DNA of 64,000 nucleotides from VRUE01 sp963805455 (GTDB lineage: Bacteria > Actinomycetota > Thermoleophilia > Solirubrobacterales > 70-9), in the NCBI GenBank assembly GCA_963805455.1, contig CAWDUJ010000001.1, positions 248,001 through 312,000 on the forward strand. The letters run 5' to 3'. The position numbers were made by a program, and so were the translations under genes. Under the pieces are notes generated by a model. That model was not told the DNA's origin and did no database searches. It saw only the letters and a program-made list of their open reading frames with translations. This document shows, piece by piece, positions 34,426-43,381 of the stretch (positions are counted from its first letter, which is position 1; each line of letters begins with the position of its first letter).

Positions 34426-34858
34426 GCCTTCTGAGATTCTTCGGACCTCATTGAGCGTCGCGGTCGTCCCCTACGAGCACGTCCACCTGGACTCGATCCT
34501 CACCCTCTGCGGGGAGGCCGGCGCCTTCTCGAGCTTCGCCTCGGATCGCGAGCGTGCCGGCCGCGCCCTCCATGCCCCCGGGGCGATCGCTCTGGTCGCG
34601 ATCCGCGACGGTGAGCTCGTCGGGTTCTCCCACGCGCTCACCGACGGCGCCTTCCAGGCCTTCCTCTCCCTGCTCCTCGTCCACCCGAGCCGGCGCCGGC
34701 AGGGCATCGGCCGCCGCCTGGTGGGGGAGACCCTCGCGCGCTGCGGTGCCGCCCGGCTCGACCTGCTGTCCTACGAGGACGCCGGCCCGCTCTACGCCTC
34801 GTTCCCGCACGAGCGCTTCGAGGAAGTCTCGGCGTTCCGGCTCGGGCCGCAAGGGTAG
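34409..34858 (+). CDS. GNAT-family N-acetyltransferase
   Basis: 149 residues. The acetyl-CoA site is SLLLVHPSRRRQGIGRRLVGETL (R/Q-x-x-G-x-G/A pattern in RRQGIGRRL), preceded by GELVGFSHALTDG. The start could instead be the TTG at 34451, because the first 14 residues look non-conserved. The gene overlaps the TetR 3' end by 17 bp. The acceptor is unknown. Confidence 0.83.
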   Translation: MDFSPRPSEILRTSLSVAVVPYEHVHLDSILTLCGEAGAFSSFASDRERAGRALHAPGAIALVAIRDGELVGFSHALTDGAFQAFLSLLLVHPSRRRQGIGRRLVGETLARCGAARLDLLSYEDAGPLYASFPHERFEEVSAFRLGPQG

Positions 34859-34869
34859 GTTTCGCGGCG

Positions 34870-35794
34870 ATGGGCGTCGATTTCGACCTCCTCGCCGCGG
34901 CCCTCGCCGAGGGCCTCGGCGGCGTCGGGCCCGAGCAGGGCGCGCTGGCCTACGTCCTCCTCGACGTCTTCACCGAGACGCCGCTGGAGGGCAACCAGCT
35001 CGCGGTCTTCGCCGACGGGCGCGGGCTCGAGGCCGGGCGGATGCAGGCGCTCGCCCGCGAGATGAACCTCTCCGAGACGGTCTTCGTCCTGCCGGCGGAG
35101 GAGGGGGGAGACGCCCGGATCCGGATCTTCACCCCGCTTAGCGAGCTCTCGTTCGCCGGCCATCCGACCCTCGGTAGCGCCTTCGCGATCTCCTCCGCGC
35201 TCGGTAGGGCCGACGGTGCGGCTCGAGACAGGCATAGGGACCGTCCCCGTCGAGGTCGAGGCCAGGGGGGAGCGGGCCGGGTTCGGCCGGATGCGGCAGG
35301 CGATCCCGAGCTGGGCACCGTTCGAGCAGGAGGCCGAGCTGCTGGGAGCGCTCGGCGTCGAGCGCTCGGCGCTCCCGGTCGAGGCCTACGAGAACGGCCC
35401 GCTCCACGTCTACGTCGAGCTCGAGAGCCCGGACGCGGTCGCGGCCCTCCGCCCCGACATGACGGCCCTGGCCGAGCTGGGGGAGATCGGCGCCAACTGC
35501 TTCGCAGGCTCGGGGCTGCGCTGGAAGACCCGGATGTTCGCCCCCGCCGACGGCGTGCCCGAGGATCCCGCCACCGGCTCCGCCGCGGGCCCTCTTGCGG
35601 TCCATCTCTGCCGCCATGGGCGGGTCCCGTTCGGTGAGGAGATCGAGATCAGCCAGGGCGCCGAGCTCGACCGTCCGTCGACTCTCCTGGCCCGCGCGAG
35701 CGGCAGCGCCGACCGGGTCGAGCGGGTCGAGGTCGCGGGTGGCGCGGTGATCGTCGCCGGCGGCCGGTTTGAAGGCCTCGCGAACGACTCGTGA
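34870..35794 (+). CDS. PhzF-family isomerase/epimerase, frameshifted
   Basis: Two adjoining frames together make a PhzF-like protein. First part: YVLLDVFTETPLEGNQLAVFADG, EMNLSETVFVLPAEEG and SFAGHPTLGSAF, with the Glu and His-Pro region of the active site. Second part from about 35216: LETGIGTVPVEVEARGERAGF, then MFAPADGVPEDPATGSAAGPLAVHLCRHG, the second conserved PhzF block. One base too many (or two too few) near 35215 separates them. A 26-residue N-terminal extension before YVLLDVF is unusual. It overlaps the Mur ligase start. Confidence 0.82.
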
Positions 35795-37275
35795 TGGGCT
35801 CCGGTCTTTTCCCGGCGACTCTCCCGACAGCAGCCCGCCCACCGCTACCGGCGGCGCCCTATCTGGTGGTCGGCCTCGGCCGCGCCGGGATGGCGGCGGC
35901 CCGGGCGCTCGGGTCGCGCGAGAAGGGGTTGCGGGTCATGGTCTGGGACACGGCGAGCGACCCGCTCCAGCTCGAGCGCGCTCAGGAGCTGCGCCGGATC
36001 GGGGTCGAGGTGACCCTGGGTGGGAACGGGCTCGACCTGCTCGACGGCGTCCGGACCCTCGTCAAGAGCCCCGGGGTGTCGCCCGAGATCCCGGTCCTTG
36101 CCGAGGCCGCCCGGCGCGGGCTGGCGATCGTCGACGAGTTCGAGATCGGCTGGCGCCTGGTCCCGGCGCCGGTCGTCGCGGTCACCGGCACGAACGGGAA
36201 GTCGACGGTGGCTTCGCTCCTGGTCTCGGTGCTGTCCGGGCACGGCCTCGACCCGATCCTCAGCGGGAACACCGAGTTCGGCCCTCCGATCAGCGAGCTC
36301 TCGCTGGGCCGTCCTTCCCGCTCGGTCGTCGCCGAGGTATCCAGCTACCAGGCCGAGTACAGCCCGGAGCTCAGGGTCGATGGCGCCGTCTTCACCAATC
36401 TCACCCCCGAACACCTCAACCGCCACGGCACGATGGGGGCCTACGGGGCGGCGAAGCGCGCGCTCTTCGTCCGGGGGGACGATGCGGTCCCGATCGCCGC
36501 GATCAATGTCGACGACCATTTCGGTCGGAAGTTGGCCGCGGAGATCGAGGACCGGGGAGGCCGGGCGCTCAGCTATGGACGGGGTACCAGCGCCGAGTAC
36601 AGGATCCTCGAGTCCAGCTGGAGCGTCGAGGAGTCGGAGGTCAGGGTCGAATCACCCTCCGGCCCGATCACCCTCCGTACCCGCCTGCCCGGCCTCCACA
36701 ACGCGAGGAACGTGGTCTCGGTTCTGGCGCTCGCCGATGGGCTGGGACTTGCCCGGGAGCCCACCGTCGCCGCCCTGGAGTCAGCGATGCCTGCGCCGGG
36801 GAGATTCGAGGCGGTAGAGCAGGGTTTGCCGTTCGACGTCGTCGTCGACTTCGCCTATGGCGCCGACAGCGTCGCCGCCGTGCTCGCCGCCGCGCGCGAG
36901 ATCGTTACGCCGAGGGGAGGGCGATTGATAGCGGTGCTCGGGATCGTCGGCCGGAACGGCCCGATGACGGGGAGCGAGGTCGGGTCCCTCGCCCGCGAGC
37001 GCTGCGACCACCTGATCGTCTCCGGGACCAGTTATCGCGGCGAGCCGCGCCTGCTCACGCTCGCGGCACTCGCGGCCGGCGCGCGAGGGGCATCCGGCGG
37101 CGCGTTCGAGATAGTGATCGACCGTCGCAGGGCGATAGAGCGCGCGGCCGAGGTTGCTCAGCCCGGCGACCTGGTGATGATCCTCGGGCGCGGCGCCACC
37201 ACCCGGGAAGCGACCGACAGCCGCGGCGGATTCATCGAGCTCGACGATCGCCAGGTCGCCCGCGAGCTCGGATGA
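35791..37275 (+). CDS. Mur-ligase-family protein with MurD-like N-half and MurE-like C-half
   Basis: 494 residues. An N-terminal Rossmann domain (YLVVGLGRAGMAAARALGSREKGLRVMVWD) and VKSPGVSPEIPVL resemble MurD. The ATP loop is VTGTNGKSTVASLL at about residues 131-144; HNARNV is the usual central motif. The C-terminal domain, however, reads GRFEAVEQGLPFDVVVDFAYGADSVAAVLAAAREI, then GRLIAVLGIVGRNGP, which resembles MurE (GRME, DYAHTPDS, GCGG) with His replaced by Tyr. It could add an unusual amino acid to a peptidoglycan or related precursor. Whether it is the cell-wall MurD cannot be said. Confidence 0.83.
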   Translation: MMGSGLFPATLPTAARPPLPAAPYLVVGLGRAGMAAARALGSREKGLRVMVWDTASDPLQLERAQELRRIGVEVTLGGNGLDLLDGVRTLVKSPGVSPEIPVLAEAARRGLAIVDEFEIGWRLVPAPVVAVTGTNGKSTVASLLVSVLSGHGLDPILSGNTEFGPPISELSLGRPSRSVVAEVSSYQAEYSPELRVDGAVFTNLTPEHLNRHGTMGAYGAAKRALFVRGDDAVPIAAINVDDHFGRKLAAEIEDRGGRALSYGRGTSAEYRILESSWSVEESEVRVESPSGPITLRTRLPGLHNARNVVSVLALADGLGLAREPTVAALESAMPAPGRFEAVEQGLPFDVVVDFAYGADSVAAVLAAAREIVTPRGGRLIAVLGIVGRNGPMTGSEVGSLARERCDHLIVSGTSYRGEPRLLTLAALAAGARGASGGAFEIVIDRRRAIERAAEVAQPGDLVMILGRGATTREATDSRGGFIELDDRQVARELG

Positions 37276-37425
37276 ATCACTCTCATATTTGCGTTTAGAC
37301 GTCGGCCGGGTGGGGCAGGATGGGGGTGCAAGCGACGGTGAAAGGACTCCTTCGATGATGGTGCCCTAGCCGATTTGAGCACTCGAAAGCCCCCGGATAC
37401 CGGGGGTTTTCGATGTCGAGGGCCC
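37276..37425. other. Intergenic region between convergent genes
   Basis: 150 bp separating the Mur ligase from a leftward secreted-protein gene. Besides the terminator at 37386 it holds no ORF that looks coding. I looked for a structured RNA in 37300-37385 and did not recognise a riboswitch class. Confidence 0.5.
37386..37410. terminator. Bidirectional intrinsic terminator
   Basis: AAAG, stem CCCCCGG, loop ATA, stem CCGGGGG, then TTTT. The 7-bp GC stem with U-runs on both strands suits the convergent Mur ligase and secreted-repeat genes. Confidence 0.85.
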
Positions 37426-38802
37426 CTACCGGCGTTTGACGACCCTGAACCGGAAGACGGTCGGAGTCTGGTCGATCCCGCCCGGTTCGAGCACCTTGAC
37501 CCGGAACGCGTGGCGTCCGAGGCCGACCGAGTAGCGCTTCGGAGAGTGGCAGCGTGAGTACCTGCGACCGCCGAGCTTGCAGAGGAAACCCTTGGCCGGG
37601 CCGATCGCGCGGAAGCGGAACCGGACCTGCGTCCTTCGCCCGTCGATCCTCAGCCGGCGCGGGGGACGGCGGGTGATCCGGACCGTGTGGCGGCGGTGGC
37701 CCTTGCGGGTCTTCAGGTCCGCCGGCCGATTGCCGCTGAACGGTTCGGTCGAGGTGATGATCTGGCCGCGGGCCCCCGCCGCCAGGCAGAACCCGGTGGT
37801 CGGGCAGGAGATCCCGAACATCCCGTTGGGCGGGATCGGGATCGCGTTGGTGAAGGCCCATGCCCCGGCGCCGCCGGTCGGCTCGGTTGAGGTGATGATG
37901 TCGGCGTTGTTGTTGACCGCGGCGCATGCCCCGTCGGTCGGGCAGGAGAAGGCCAGCGTCTGCAGCGGCGTCACGTCGGGGGTCGCCGTCCAGGCCGAGG
38001 CCGGAGCGGTCGGGTTGATGGAGACGAATAGGTCGGCCGCGTTGCCGGTGACGCAGAGTTTGGGGGAGGAGCAGGAGACGCCGTCCAGGACCCCGAAGCC
38101 GCCGAGCGGTGCCGCCGCGACCCAGGTCGGCGCGCCGCCGGCCGGAGTGGTGGAGCTGATGATCGTGCCGTCGCTGCTGACGGCGACGCAGAGCGATTCG
38201 GTCGGGCAGGAGACGCCGGTCAGTTCGAGCGGCAGGCCAAGTTCGGTCACATTCCACACCGTCGGACCCGCGGGATTGGTCGAGGTGATGATCTTGCCGC
38301 CGGAGGCGACCCCGACGCAGAGCGAGATCGAGGGGCAGGATACGCCGTAGGCGTGGACCCGCGGTTTTTTCTCGGCCTGGAGGGCGATCGCCGACCATGC
38401 CGGCGCCCCCGCGCCAGGATTGGTCGAGGCGTAGATGTAGCCCTGGCGGCTCATCGCGGCGCAGAATTCCGTCGTCGGGCAGGAGACGCCGCGGACCTGG
38501 GCTCCCGAGTAATACACGTTCGGGTTGTTCGGGTGGACTTCTTCGGCACCGTCGAAGTGACTCACGACCCAGGCGCCCGGACCGCCCATCGGGCTGCTCG
38601 AGCTGGCGAGGGCCCCGTTGCTGCCGACGACGACGCAGAGCCCCGGGGAGGGGCAGGAGGCGCCGTAGAGGGCGGTCGATTCTTCCGGCAGCTGGGTCAG
38701 GTTCCACTGCAGCGCCGAGGCGGGCTGGGCGAGCAGCCCCAGCGCCACGGTCGCGAGCACGGCGACGAGGGCGCTGCCTGCCGGACGGGGAATGGGTCTC
38801 AC
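37426..38802 (-). CDS. Secreted protein with 'GVSCP' β-propeller-like repeats
   Basis: 458 residues from a GTG with a good AAGGAGG. A signal peptide (SALVAVLATVALGLLAQPASA) is followed by about seven repeats of roughly 45 residues built on the pattern GVSCPTxxxCVAVSxxGxIxTSTxPxGG, each with a Cys pair. The C-terminal about 90 residues are very basic (KTRKGHRRHTVRITRRPPRRLR) and end in an Ig-like strand pattern (HAFRVKVLEPGG ... FRFRVVKRR). The repeat is typical of actinobacterial extracellular proteins of unknown function; a β-propeller is plausible. Confidence 0.82.
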   Translation of the reverse strand: MRPIPRPAGSALVAVLATVALGLLAQPASALQWNLTQLPEESTALYGASCPSPGLCVVVGSNGALASSSSPMGGPGAWVVSHFDGAEEVHPNNPNVYYSGAQVRGVSCPTTEFCAAMSRQGYIYASTNPGAGAPAWSAIALQAEKKPRVHAYGVSCPSISLCVGVASGGKIITSTNPAGPTVWNVTELGLPLELTGVSCPTESLCVAVSSDGTIISSTTPAGGAPTWVAAAPLGGFGVLDGVSCSSPKLCVTGNAADLFVSINPTAPASAWTATPDVTPLQTLAFSCPTDGACAAVNNNADIITSTEPTGGAGAWAFTNAIPIPPNGMFGISCPTTGFCLAAGARGQIITSTEPFSGNRPADLKTRKGHRRHTVRITRRPPRRLRIDGRRTQVRFRFRAIGPAKGFLCKLGGRRYSRCHSPKRYSVGLGRHAFRVKVLEPGGIDQTPTVFRFRVVKRR

Positions 38803-38876
38803 GGCGATCGTCCTCCTTCGATCGACGTCAACAATCGCCTCGTTCCCGGAAAACGCGGCCCGCGTGAGAGTTGCGC

Positions 38877-40514
38877 TCAGGATGAGGCGAGCCACGACTC
38901 GGCGACCGCCCGTGCGCTCTGGTGGCTGCGCCTATGGCCGGTCACCGCCTCGATGAAGTCCTCGCGCTCGAGCGCGAGCAGGCGGATCGGAGCGGTGGCG
39001 CGGACGGTGGCGGTGCGGGGGACGTCGCGGAGCAGGGCGATCTCACCGAACCCGTCTCCGGCTACGAGTCTGCGCTTGAAGACGCCGTTCTCGATCACCT
39101 CGACCTCACCCTCGTCGATCAGGTAGAAGCGGTCGCCGTCCTCGCCCTGGGAGACGACCTCATCACCGGCTCCGGCATCTACCTCGACCAGCGAGCGGCA
39201 GAGCCACTCGAGGGTGTGGATCGGGAGCGGGGTGAAGATCGCACTGCCGCGAAGGAGGTTGAAGTTCCGCTCCGAGACCGGGGCGCCGATCTCGAGCCGG
39301 CGGAACGCGGACCAGCGGAAGAGGACGATCGCGGGCAGGATCGCTCCGAAGACCAGCAGCGCTCCGCGGGCGCCCAGCAGCACGACTAGCGCCGGGGCGA
39401 CGATCGCCCCGAGCGCGGTTGCGCCGAGCCGGGTCGTCTCGAGGAAGGAGATGACCCGGGCCAGGGACTCGTCGGAGCCGAGTCGGAGGAGAAGCGTCCT
39501 CGAGGCGACCTCGACGCAGGCGTAGCCGAACCCGACCATGAGGTAGGAGAGGTAGGCGGCGGGAACCACCGGCCAGATCCCCGGAAGGGCGAAGCCGACT
39601 CCGGTGATGATGCAGCCGATGGTGAGGCCGCCGGCGAGGTTGCCACGGTGGACGAGGACGCCGAGGCCGACGCCGGCGAGCAGCGCTCCGATCGCCCAGG
39701 CGGCGTTCATCCAGCCGACGCTGCCTTCGCCGAGCCCGAGAAGTTCGAGGGCTACGACGACGACCATCACGTCGGCCGCGCCCTCGATCAGGACGAGGGC
39801 GGTGATCGCGGTGCCGGCGAGCCGCAGCCTCGGGTCGGCCATCAGGTCGACCAGCCCGACGAGGGTCTCGTGGAGGACCCCGGCCGGCTGCCCCTCGTCC
39901 ACGTAGGTGGGCCGGGAGTCGTGCCTGATCGTGGCGACGAGCGCCGCAGTGAGGAAGGCCGCGAGTGCGGCGAAGGCGAACGTCGTCTGGGCGTCGGTCA
40001 GGGCCAGCAGCGCTCCGGTTGCCAGTGAGGCGATCAGGAAGCCGATGTTGTCGGCCTGGCTGTGGGCGACATTGGCCGCGGCGAGCTCCTGGGGGGTGCG
40101 CGCGGCGGGCGGAAAGAGCGCGCCCTCGGCCGGGATGTAGGCGGTCGAGGCGATCGCGAAGAGGCCGCCGCAGCCGTAGACGACCCAGGTCGCGGCTCCG
40201 ACGGCCACGGCGAGTGCGGCGAGGGCGATCGCGACCCCGCAGAGGGCGGAGCTCAGGACCAGCAGCAGCCGCCGCGAGTGCCTATCGCCGAGCAGCCCTG
40301 CGAACGGCGAGGCCAGCGCCCCTGGGAGGAGCCGGATCAGGGCGGCGACCCCGACCGCCGTCGCCCCACCCTGGTCGAAGGCGTAGACCGCGAGGGCGAT
40401 CGCGAAGGTCCAGGTGGCGACGGTGATCCCGGCCCAGCCGTAGATCAGCCGAGCCAGGTCGCGATTGTCCAAGACGGCGAACGTTGACCTCAGTGAGGCC
40501 CGCAGATGCCCCAT
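38877..40514 (-). CDS. MFS transporter fused to a cyclic-nucleotide-binding domain
   Basis: 545 residues. Residues about 1-400 form a 12-helix major-facilitator domain (GVAALIRLLPGALASPFAGLLGDRHSRRLLL). The last about 130 residues are a cNMP-binding domain: GDEVVSQGEDGDRFYLIDEGEVEVI, and the phosphate-binding cassette FGEIALLRDVPRTATV with the Arg that contacts the cyclic phosphate. This joins transport and second-messenger sensing in one chain. A paralogue with the same layout lies at 54688-56361. The transported substrate is unknown. Confidence 0.9.
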   Translation of the reverse strand: MGHLRASLRSTFAVLDNRDLARLIYGWAGITVATWTFAIALAVYAFDQGGATAVGVAALIRLLPGALASPFAGLLGDRHSRRLLLVLSSALCGVAIALAALAVAVGAATWVVYGCGGLFAIASTAYIPAEGALFPPAARTPQELAAANVAHSQADNIGFLIASLATGALLALTDAQTTFAFAALAAFLTAALVATIRHDSRPTYVDEGQPAGVLHETLVGLVDLMADPRLRLAGTAITALVLIEGAADVMVVVVALELLGLGEGSVGWMNAAWAIGALLAGVGLGVLVHRGNLAGGLTIGCIITGVGFALPGIWPVVPAAYLSYLMVGFGYACVEVASRTLLLRLGSDESLARVISFLETTRLGATALGAIVAPALVVLLGARGALLVFGAILPAIVLFRWSAFRRLEIGAPVSERNFNLLRGSAIFTPLPIHTLEWLCRSLVEVDAGAGDEVVSQGEDGDRFYLIDEGEVEVIENGVFKRRLVAGDGFGEIALLRDVPRTATVRATAPIRLLALEREDFIEAVTGHRRSHQSARAVAESWLASS

Positions 40515-40612
40515 GGCGGCTCATATTGCTTGACCGGCGACGGTCGCGCCGGAGACCTCGGGGCTCGCGTACTCGCCGGCCAGGGTCAGGGCGGATTTCG
40601 CCGCCCGCCGGA

Positions 40613-41266
40613 TCAGCCCGCCGGGGGGACCGCCGGCAGCTCGACGACGAATGCGGTGCCGCCCGCCATCGTGTGGTTCTGCCAGCTCGAGGCGCTCCCG
40701 GGATAGCGGCGCAGTCCGATCAGCGGCAGGCCGATCAGCTCGGCGTAGCGGCGCTCGACGTCGGCGTCGCCGCCGGAGCGGTCGACGAGGCCGAACGGCT
40801 GGTGGAACCAGATCGTCAGGTCCGGCCTGATCCGGCGGATCAGCCGGTATCCGGCCCGCGACTCGGGCTCCGACAATGACCGCGGTCCCGCGTATTCGCC
40901 GCCGCCGAGCGGGCGCCAGTCGAACGGAAAGTTGCGGTTGAGGTCGACGCCGTGGGCGTTGCCGCGGGTGCCGGCGGCGACGCCGTCGGGGTTGAGGGTG
41001 GGGACCACCCAGAGGGCGACGTGCGGCGGCGCGGCGGCGGCGATCAGCCTGCGGGCGACCCGCACCCCGGCGGTCTCGTCGCCGTGGATGCAGCCGACGA
41101 CCAGCATCCGCAGGCGCGCCCGCTCTGTGTCGCCGGATGCGATCGCGACGATCGGCCGGCCCTTCACCGAGTGGCCGACGACGGTCCGCTGACCCGCCGA
41201 AGCGGCGGTGGCCGAGACCAGGACCCAGAGCGCCGCCGCCAGCGCGATTCGAATGGACGAACCCAC
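40613..41266 (-). CDS. Secreted M14-type zinc carboxypeptidase-like protein
   Basis: 217 residues with a signal peptide (IALAAALWVLVSATAASAG). Zinc ligands GCIHGDETAG (H..E) and His in TIWFHQPFG, the NPDG and GVDLNRNFP motifs, and a catalytic Glu candidate in AFVVELPA near the C-terminus match the M14 family (DUF2817/MpaA-like branch). Likely cleaves a peptide or peptidoglycan fragment outside the membrane. Confidence 0.85.
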   Translation of the reverse strand: MGSSIRIALAAALWVLVSATAASAGQRTVVGHSVKGRPIVAIASGDTERARLRMLVVGCIHGDETAGVRVARRLIAAAAPPHVALWVVPTLNPDGVAAGTRGNAHGVDLNRNFPFDWRPLGGGEYAGPRSLSEPESRAGYRLIRRIRPDLTIWFHQPFGLVDRSGGDADVERRYAELIGLPLIGLRRYPGSASSWQNHTMAGGTAFVVELPAVPPAG

Positions 41267-41302
41267 CCGCCCGTTCTACCACCCGCCTCTTAGAGTGGCG
41301 GC

Positions 41303-43381
41303 ATGAGCCTTCGGATTCTCGGCCGTGGCCTGCTCGTCCTGCTGCTCGACGCCGTCGCTCTGCTCCTGCTCTCCGAGGTGCTCCCCGGTTTCGTCCTCGA
41401 CGGGGCGCCCGCGGCCCTCGGCGCCGCGGCCGCGATCGGCGTCCTCAACGCCCTGGTCTGGCCGGTCCTGGCCCGGGTCGCGCTGCCACTGACGGTCCTC
41501 ACCCTCGGCCTCGGGGCGCTGCTGCTGAACGCGATCCTCGTCACCGTCGCGATCAACCTGATCCCGGGGGCCGAGGTCGACGGGATCCTGGACGGGATCG
41601 TGATCACGATCGGGATCAGCGCTCTGACCGCGACCTTCTACTGGCTGCTGGCGATCGACGAGGACGACACCTGGTACCGGAACGTAGTCGGCCGCCAGGC
41701 AAGGCGCCGGAAGGGCGCCTCGGTCGACACCGATGTGCCCGGGATCGTCTTCCTCGAGATCGACGGCCTCGCCCACGACGTCCTCCGCCGGGCGATCGCC
41801 GACGGCAGCGCCCCTTATCTGGGCAGCTGGCTGCGAGCCGGCTCGCACCGGCTCGAGCGCTGGGAAACCGATTGGTCATCGCAGACCGGCGCCTGCCAGG
41901 CCGGGCTCCTGCACGGGAACAACGAGGACATGCCCGCCTTCCGCTGGTGGGAGAAGGACCGCGACACCGCGATCGTCACCAACCACCCGCACGATGCCGA
42001 GGAGCTCGAGCGCCGCCACTCCGACGGGAAGGGGCTGCTCCACGCCGACGGCGCCAGCCGCGCCAACATCCTCTCCGGCGACGCGCCGCACTCGATGTTG
42101 ACGATGAGCACCGCGCTGACCCGACGGCGGCCGATCGGGCGCGACTACTCCGCCTACTTCGCCCGCCCCTACGCGGTTGCCCGCACCTTCGCCCTGGCGC
42201 TGGCCGACATCGGGCGAGAGCGCCGCGCGGCCCGCAGCCAGGTGCGCGACAACGTCCGGCCGCGGATCGCCCGGCCGCGCTCCTATGCCCTGGTCCGGGC
42301 CTGGGGGACGATCGTCCAGCGCGACCTCCAGGTCGCCACCGTGGTCGGCGACATCCTCGCCGGGCGGCCGGTGATCTACACGACGTTTCTCGCCTACGAC
42401 GAGGTCGCCCACCACTCGGGGATCGAACGCCACGACGCCCTCGCCGTCCTCCGCGACCTCGATCGCCAGATCGCGAGGATCGCGACGGCGGCTCGCGAGG
42501 CGACCCGTCCCTACCGCCTCGTCGTCCTCTCCGACCACGGGCAGTCGCAGGGGGGAACATTTCTGGATCGCTACGGCGAGTCGCTCGAGGACCTGGTCCG
42601 GGCCGCCTGCGACACCGAGAGCATGATCGCGGTGACCGAGGGAGGGGACGATTCGCTGGCCTACCTCAGCGCCGGGCTGACCGAGGTCGCCCGCGACGAC
42701 ACGGCGGCCGCGAGAACGGTCCGTACCGCCACCCGTGGTCGTCTCGCCGACGGCGCGGTCGCCCTCGACTCCGACGCCCGCGAGGACATCGAGGAAGCCC
42801 ATGGCGACGAGATCCCCGAGCTCTCGGTGATGGCATCCGGGTGTCTGGGGCTGATCACGTTCCCGCGGCTCCCCGGCCGGGTTACGATCGAGCAGCTGGA
42901 AACGCTCCACCCGAAGCTGCTGCCCGCGCTCCGGGACCACCCCGGGATCGGGTTCGTCCTGGTCCGCTCCGAGAGCCGCGGCGCGATGGCGATCAGCGCC
43001 GGGGGGATCAATTACCTCGACGAGGGGACGGTCGAGGGCCAGGACCCGCTGGCGCCGTTCGGGCCCAACGCCGCCAGGCATGTCCGCCGCACCGACGGCT
43101 TCCCCCACTGCCCGGACCTGGTCCTCAACAGCACCTTCTGGGAGGACTTCGAAGAGGTCGCGGCCTTCGAGGAGCTGGTCGGCTCACACGGGGGAATGGG
43201 AGGCCCTCAGAGCCACCCGATGGTCCTGCACCCGGCCGACCTCCCCTGGCCGGAGGAGGAGGTGGTGGGGGCCGAAGCGGTCCACCGGATCTTCCGCTCC
43301 TGGCTGGCGAGCCTCGGGCAGGAGGCCTACGCCGAGAACGGGGTCGCCTCGCCGGGGGAGAGGACGCGGACCTCGACCTGA
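41303..43381 (+). CDS. Holin-like membrane domain fused to an alkaline-phosphatase-superfamily phosphodiesterase
   Basis: 692 residues. The first about 120 form four hydrophobic helices of the 4-TMS 'phage holin family IV/DUF360' type (LLVLLLDAVALLLLSEVLPGF ... NALVWPVLARVALPLTVLTLGLGALLLNAILV). After a basic linker comes a type I phosphodiesterase domain: FLEIDGLAHDVL (metal Asp), nucleophile region WSSQTGACQAGLLHG, AYDEVAHHSG (Asp/His ligands) and VVLSDHGQSQG. The active site is probably outside the membrane, acting on a phospho-lipid or wall polymer; this is inference. Its 3' end overlaps the convergent MBL gene by 55 bp. Confidence 0.88.
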   Translation: MSLRILGRGLLVLLLDAVALLLLSEVLPGFVLDGAPAALGAAAAIGVLNALVWPVLARVALPLTVLTLGLGALLLNAILVTVAINLIPGAEVDGILDGIVITIGISALTATFYWLLAIDEDDTWYRNVVGRQARRRKGASVDTDVPGIVFLEIDGLAHDVLRRAIADGSAPYLGSWLRAGSHRLERWETDWSSQTGACQAGLLHGNNEDMPAFRWWEKDRDTAIVTNHPHDAEELERRHSDGKGLLHADGASRANILSGDAPHSMLTMSTALTRRRPIGRDYSAYFARPYAVARTFALALADIGRERRAARSQVRDNVRPRIARPRSYALVRAWGTIVQRDLQVATVVGDILAGRPVIYTTFLAYDEVAHHSGIERHDALAVLRDLDRQIARIATAAREATRPYRLVVLSDHGQSQGGTFLDRYGESLEDLVRAACDTESMIAVTEGGDDSLAYLSAGLTEVARDDTAAARTVRTATRGRLADGAVALDSDAREDIEEAHGDEIPELSVMASGCLGLITFPRLPGRVTIEQLETLHPKLLPALRDHPGIGFVLVRSESRGAMAISAGGINYLDEGTVEGQDPLAPFGPNAARHVRRTDGFPHCPDLVLNSTFWEDFEEVAAFEELVGSHGGMGGPQSHPMVLHPADLPWPEEEVVGAEAVHRIFRSWLASLGQEAYAENGVASPGERTRTST

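Noticed and set aside
37300..37385. Possible riboswitch or small RNA before the terminator at 37386
   Set aside because: No known class could be recognised and no downstream gene on the same strand would be controlled.
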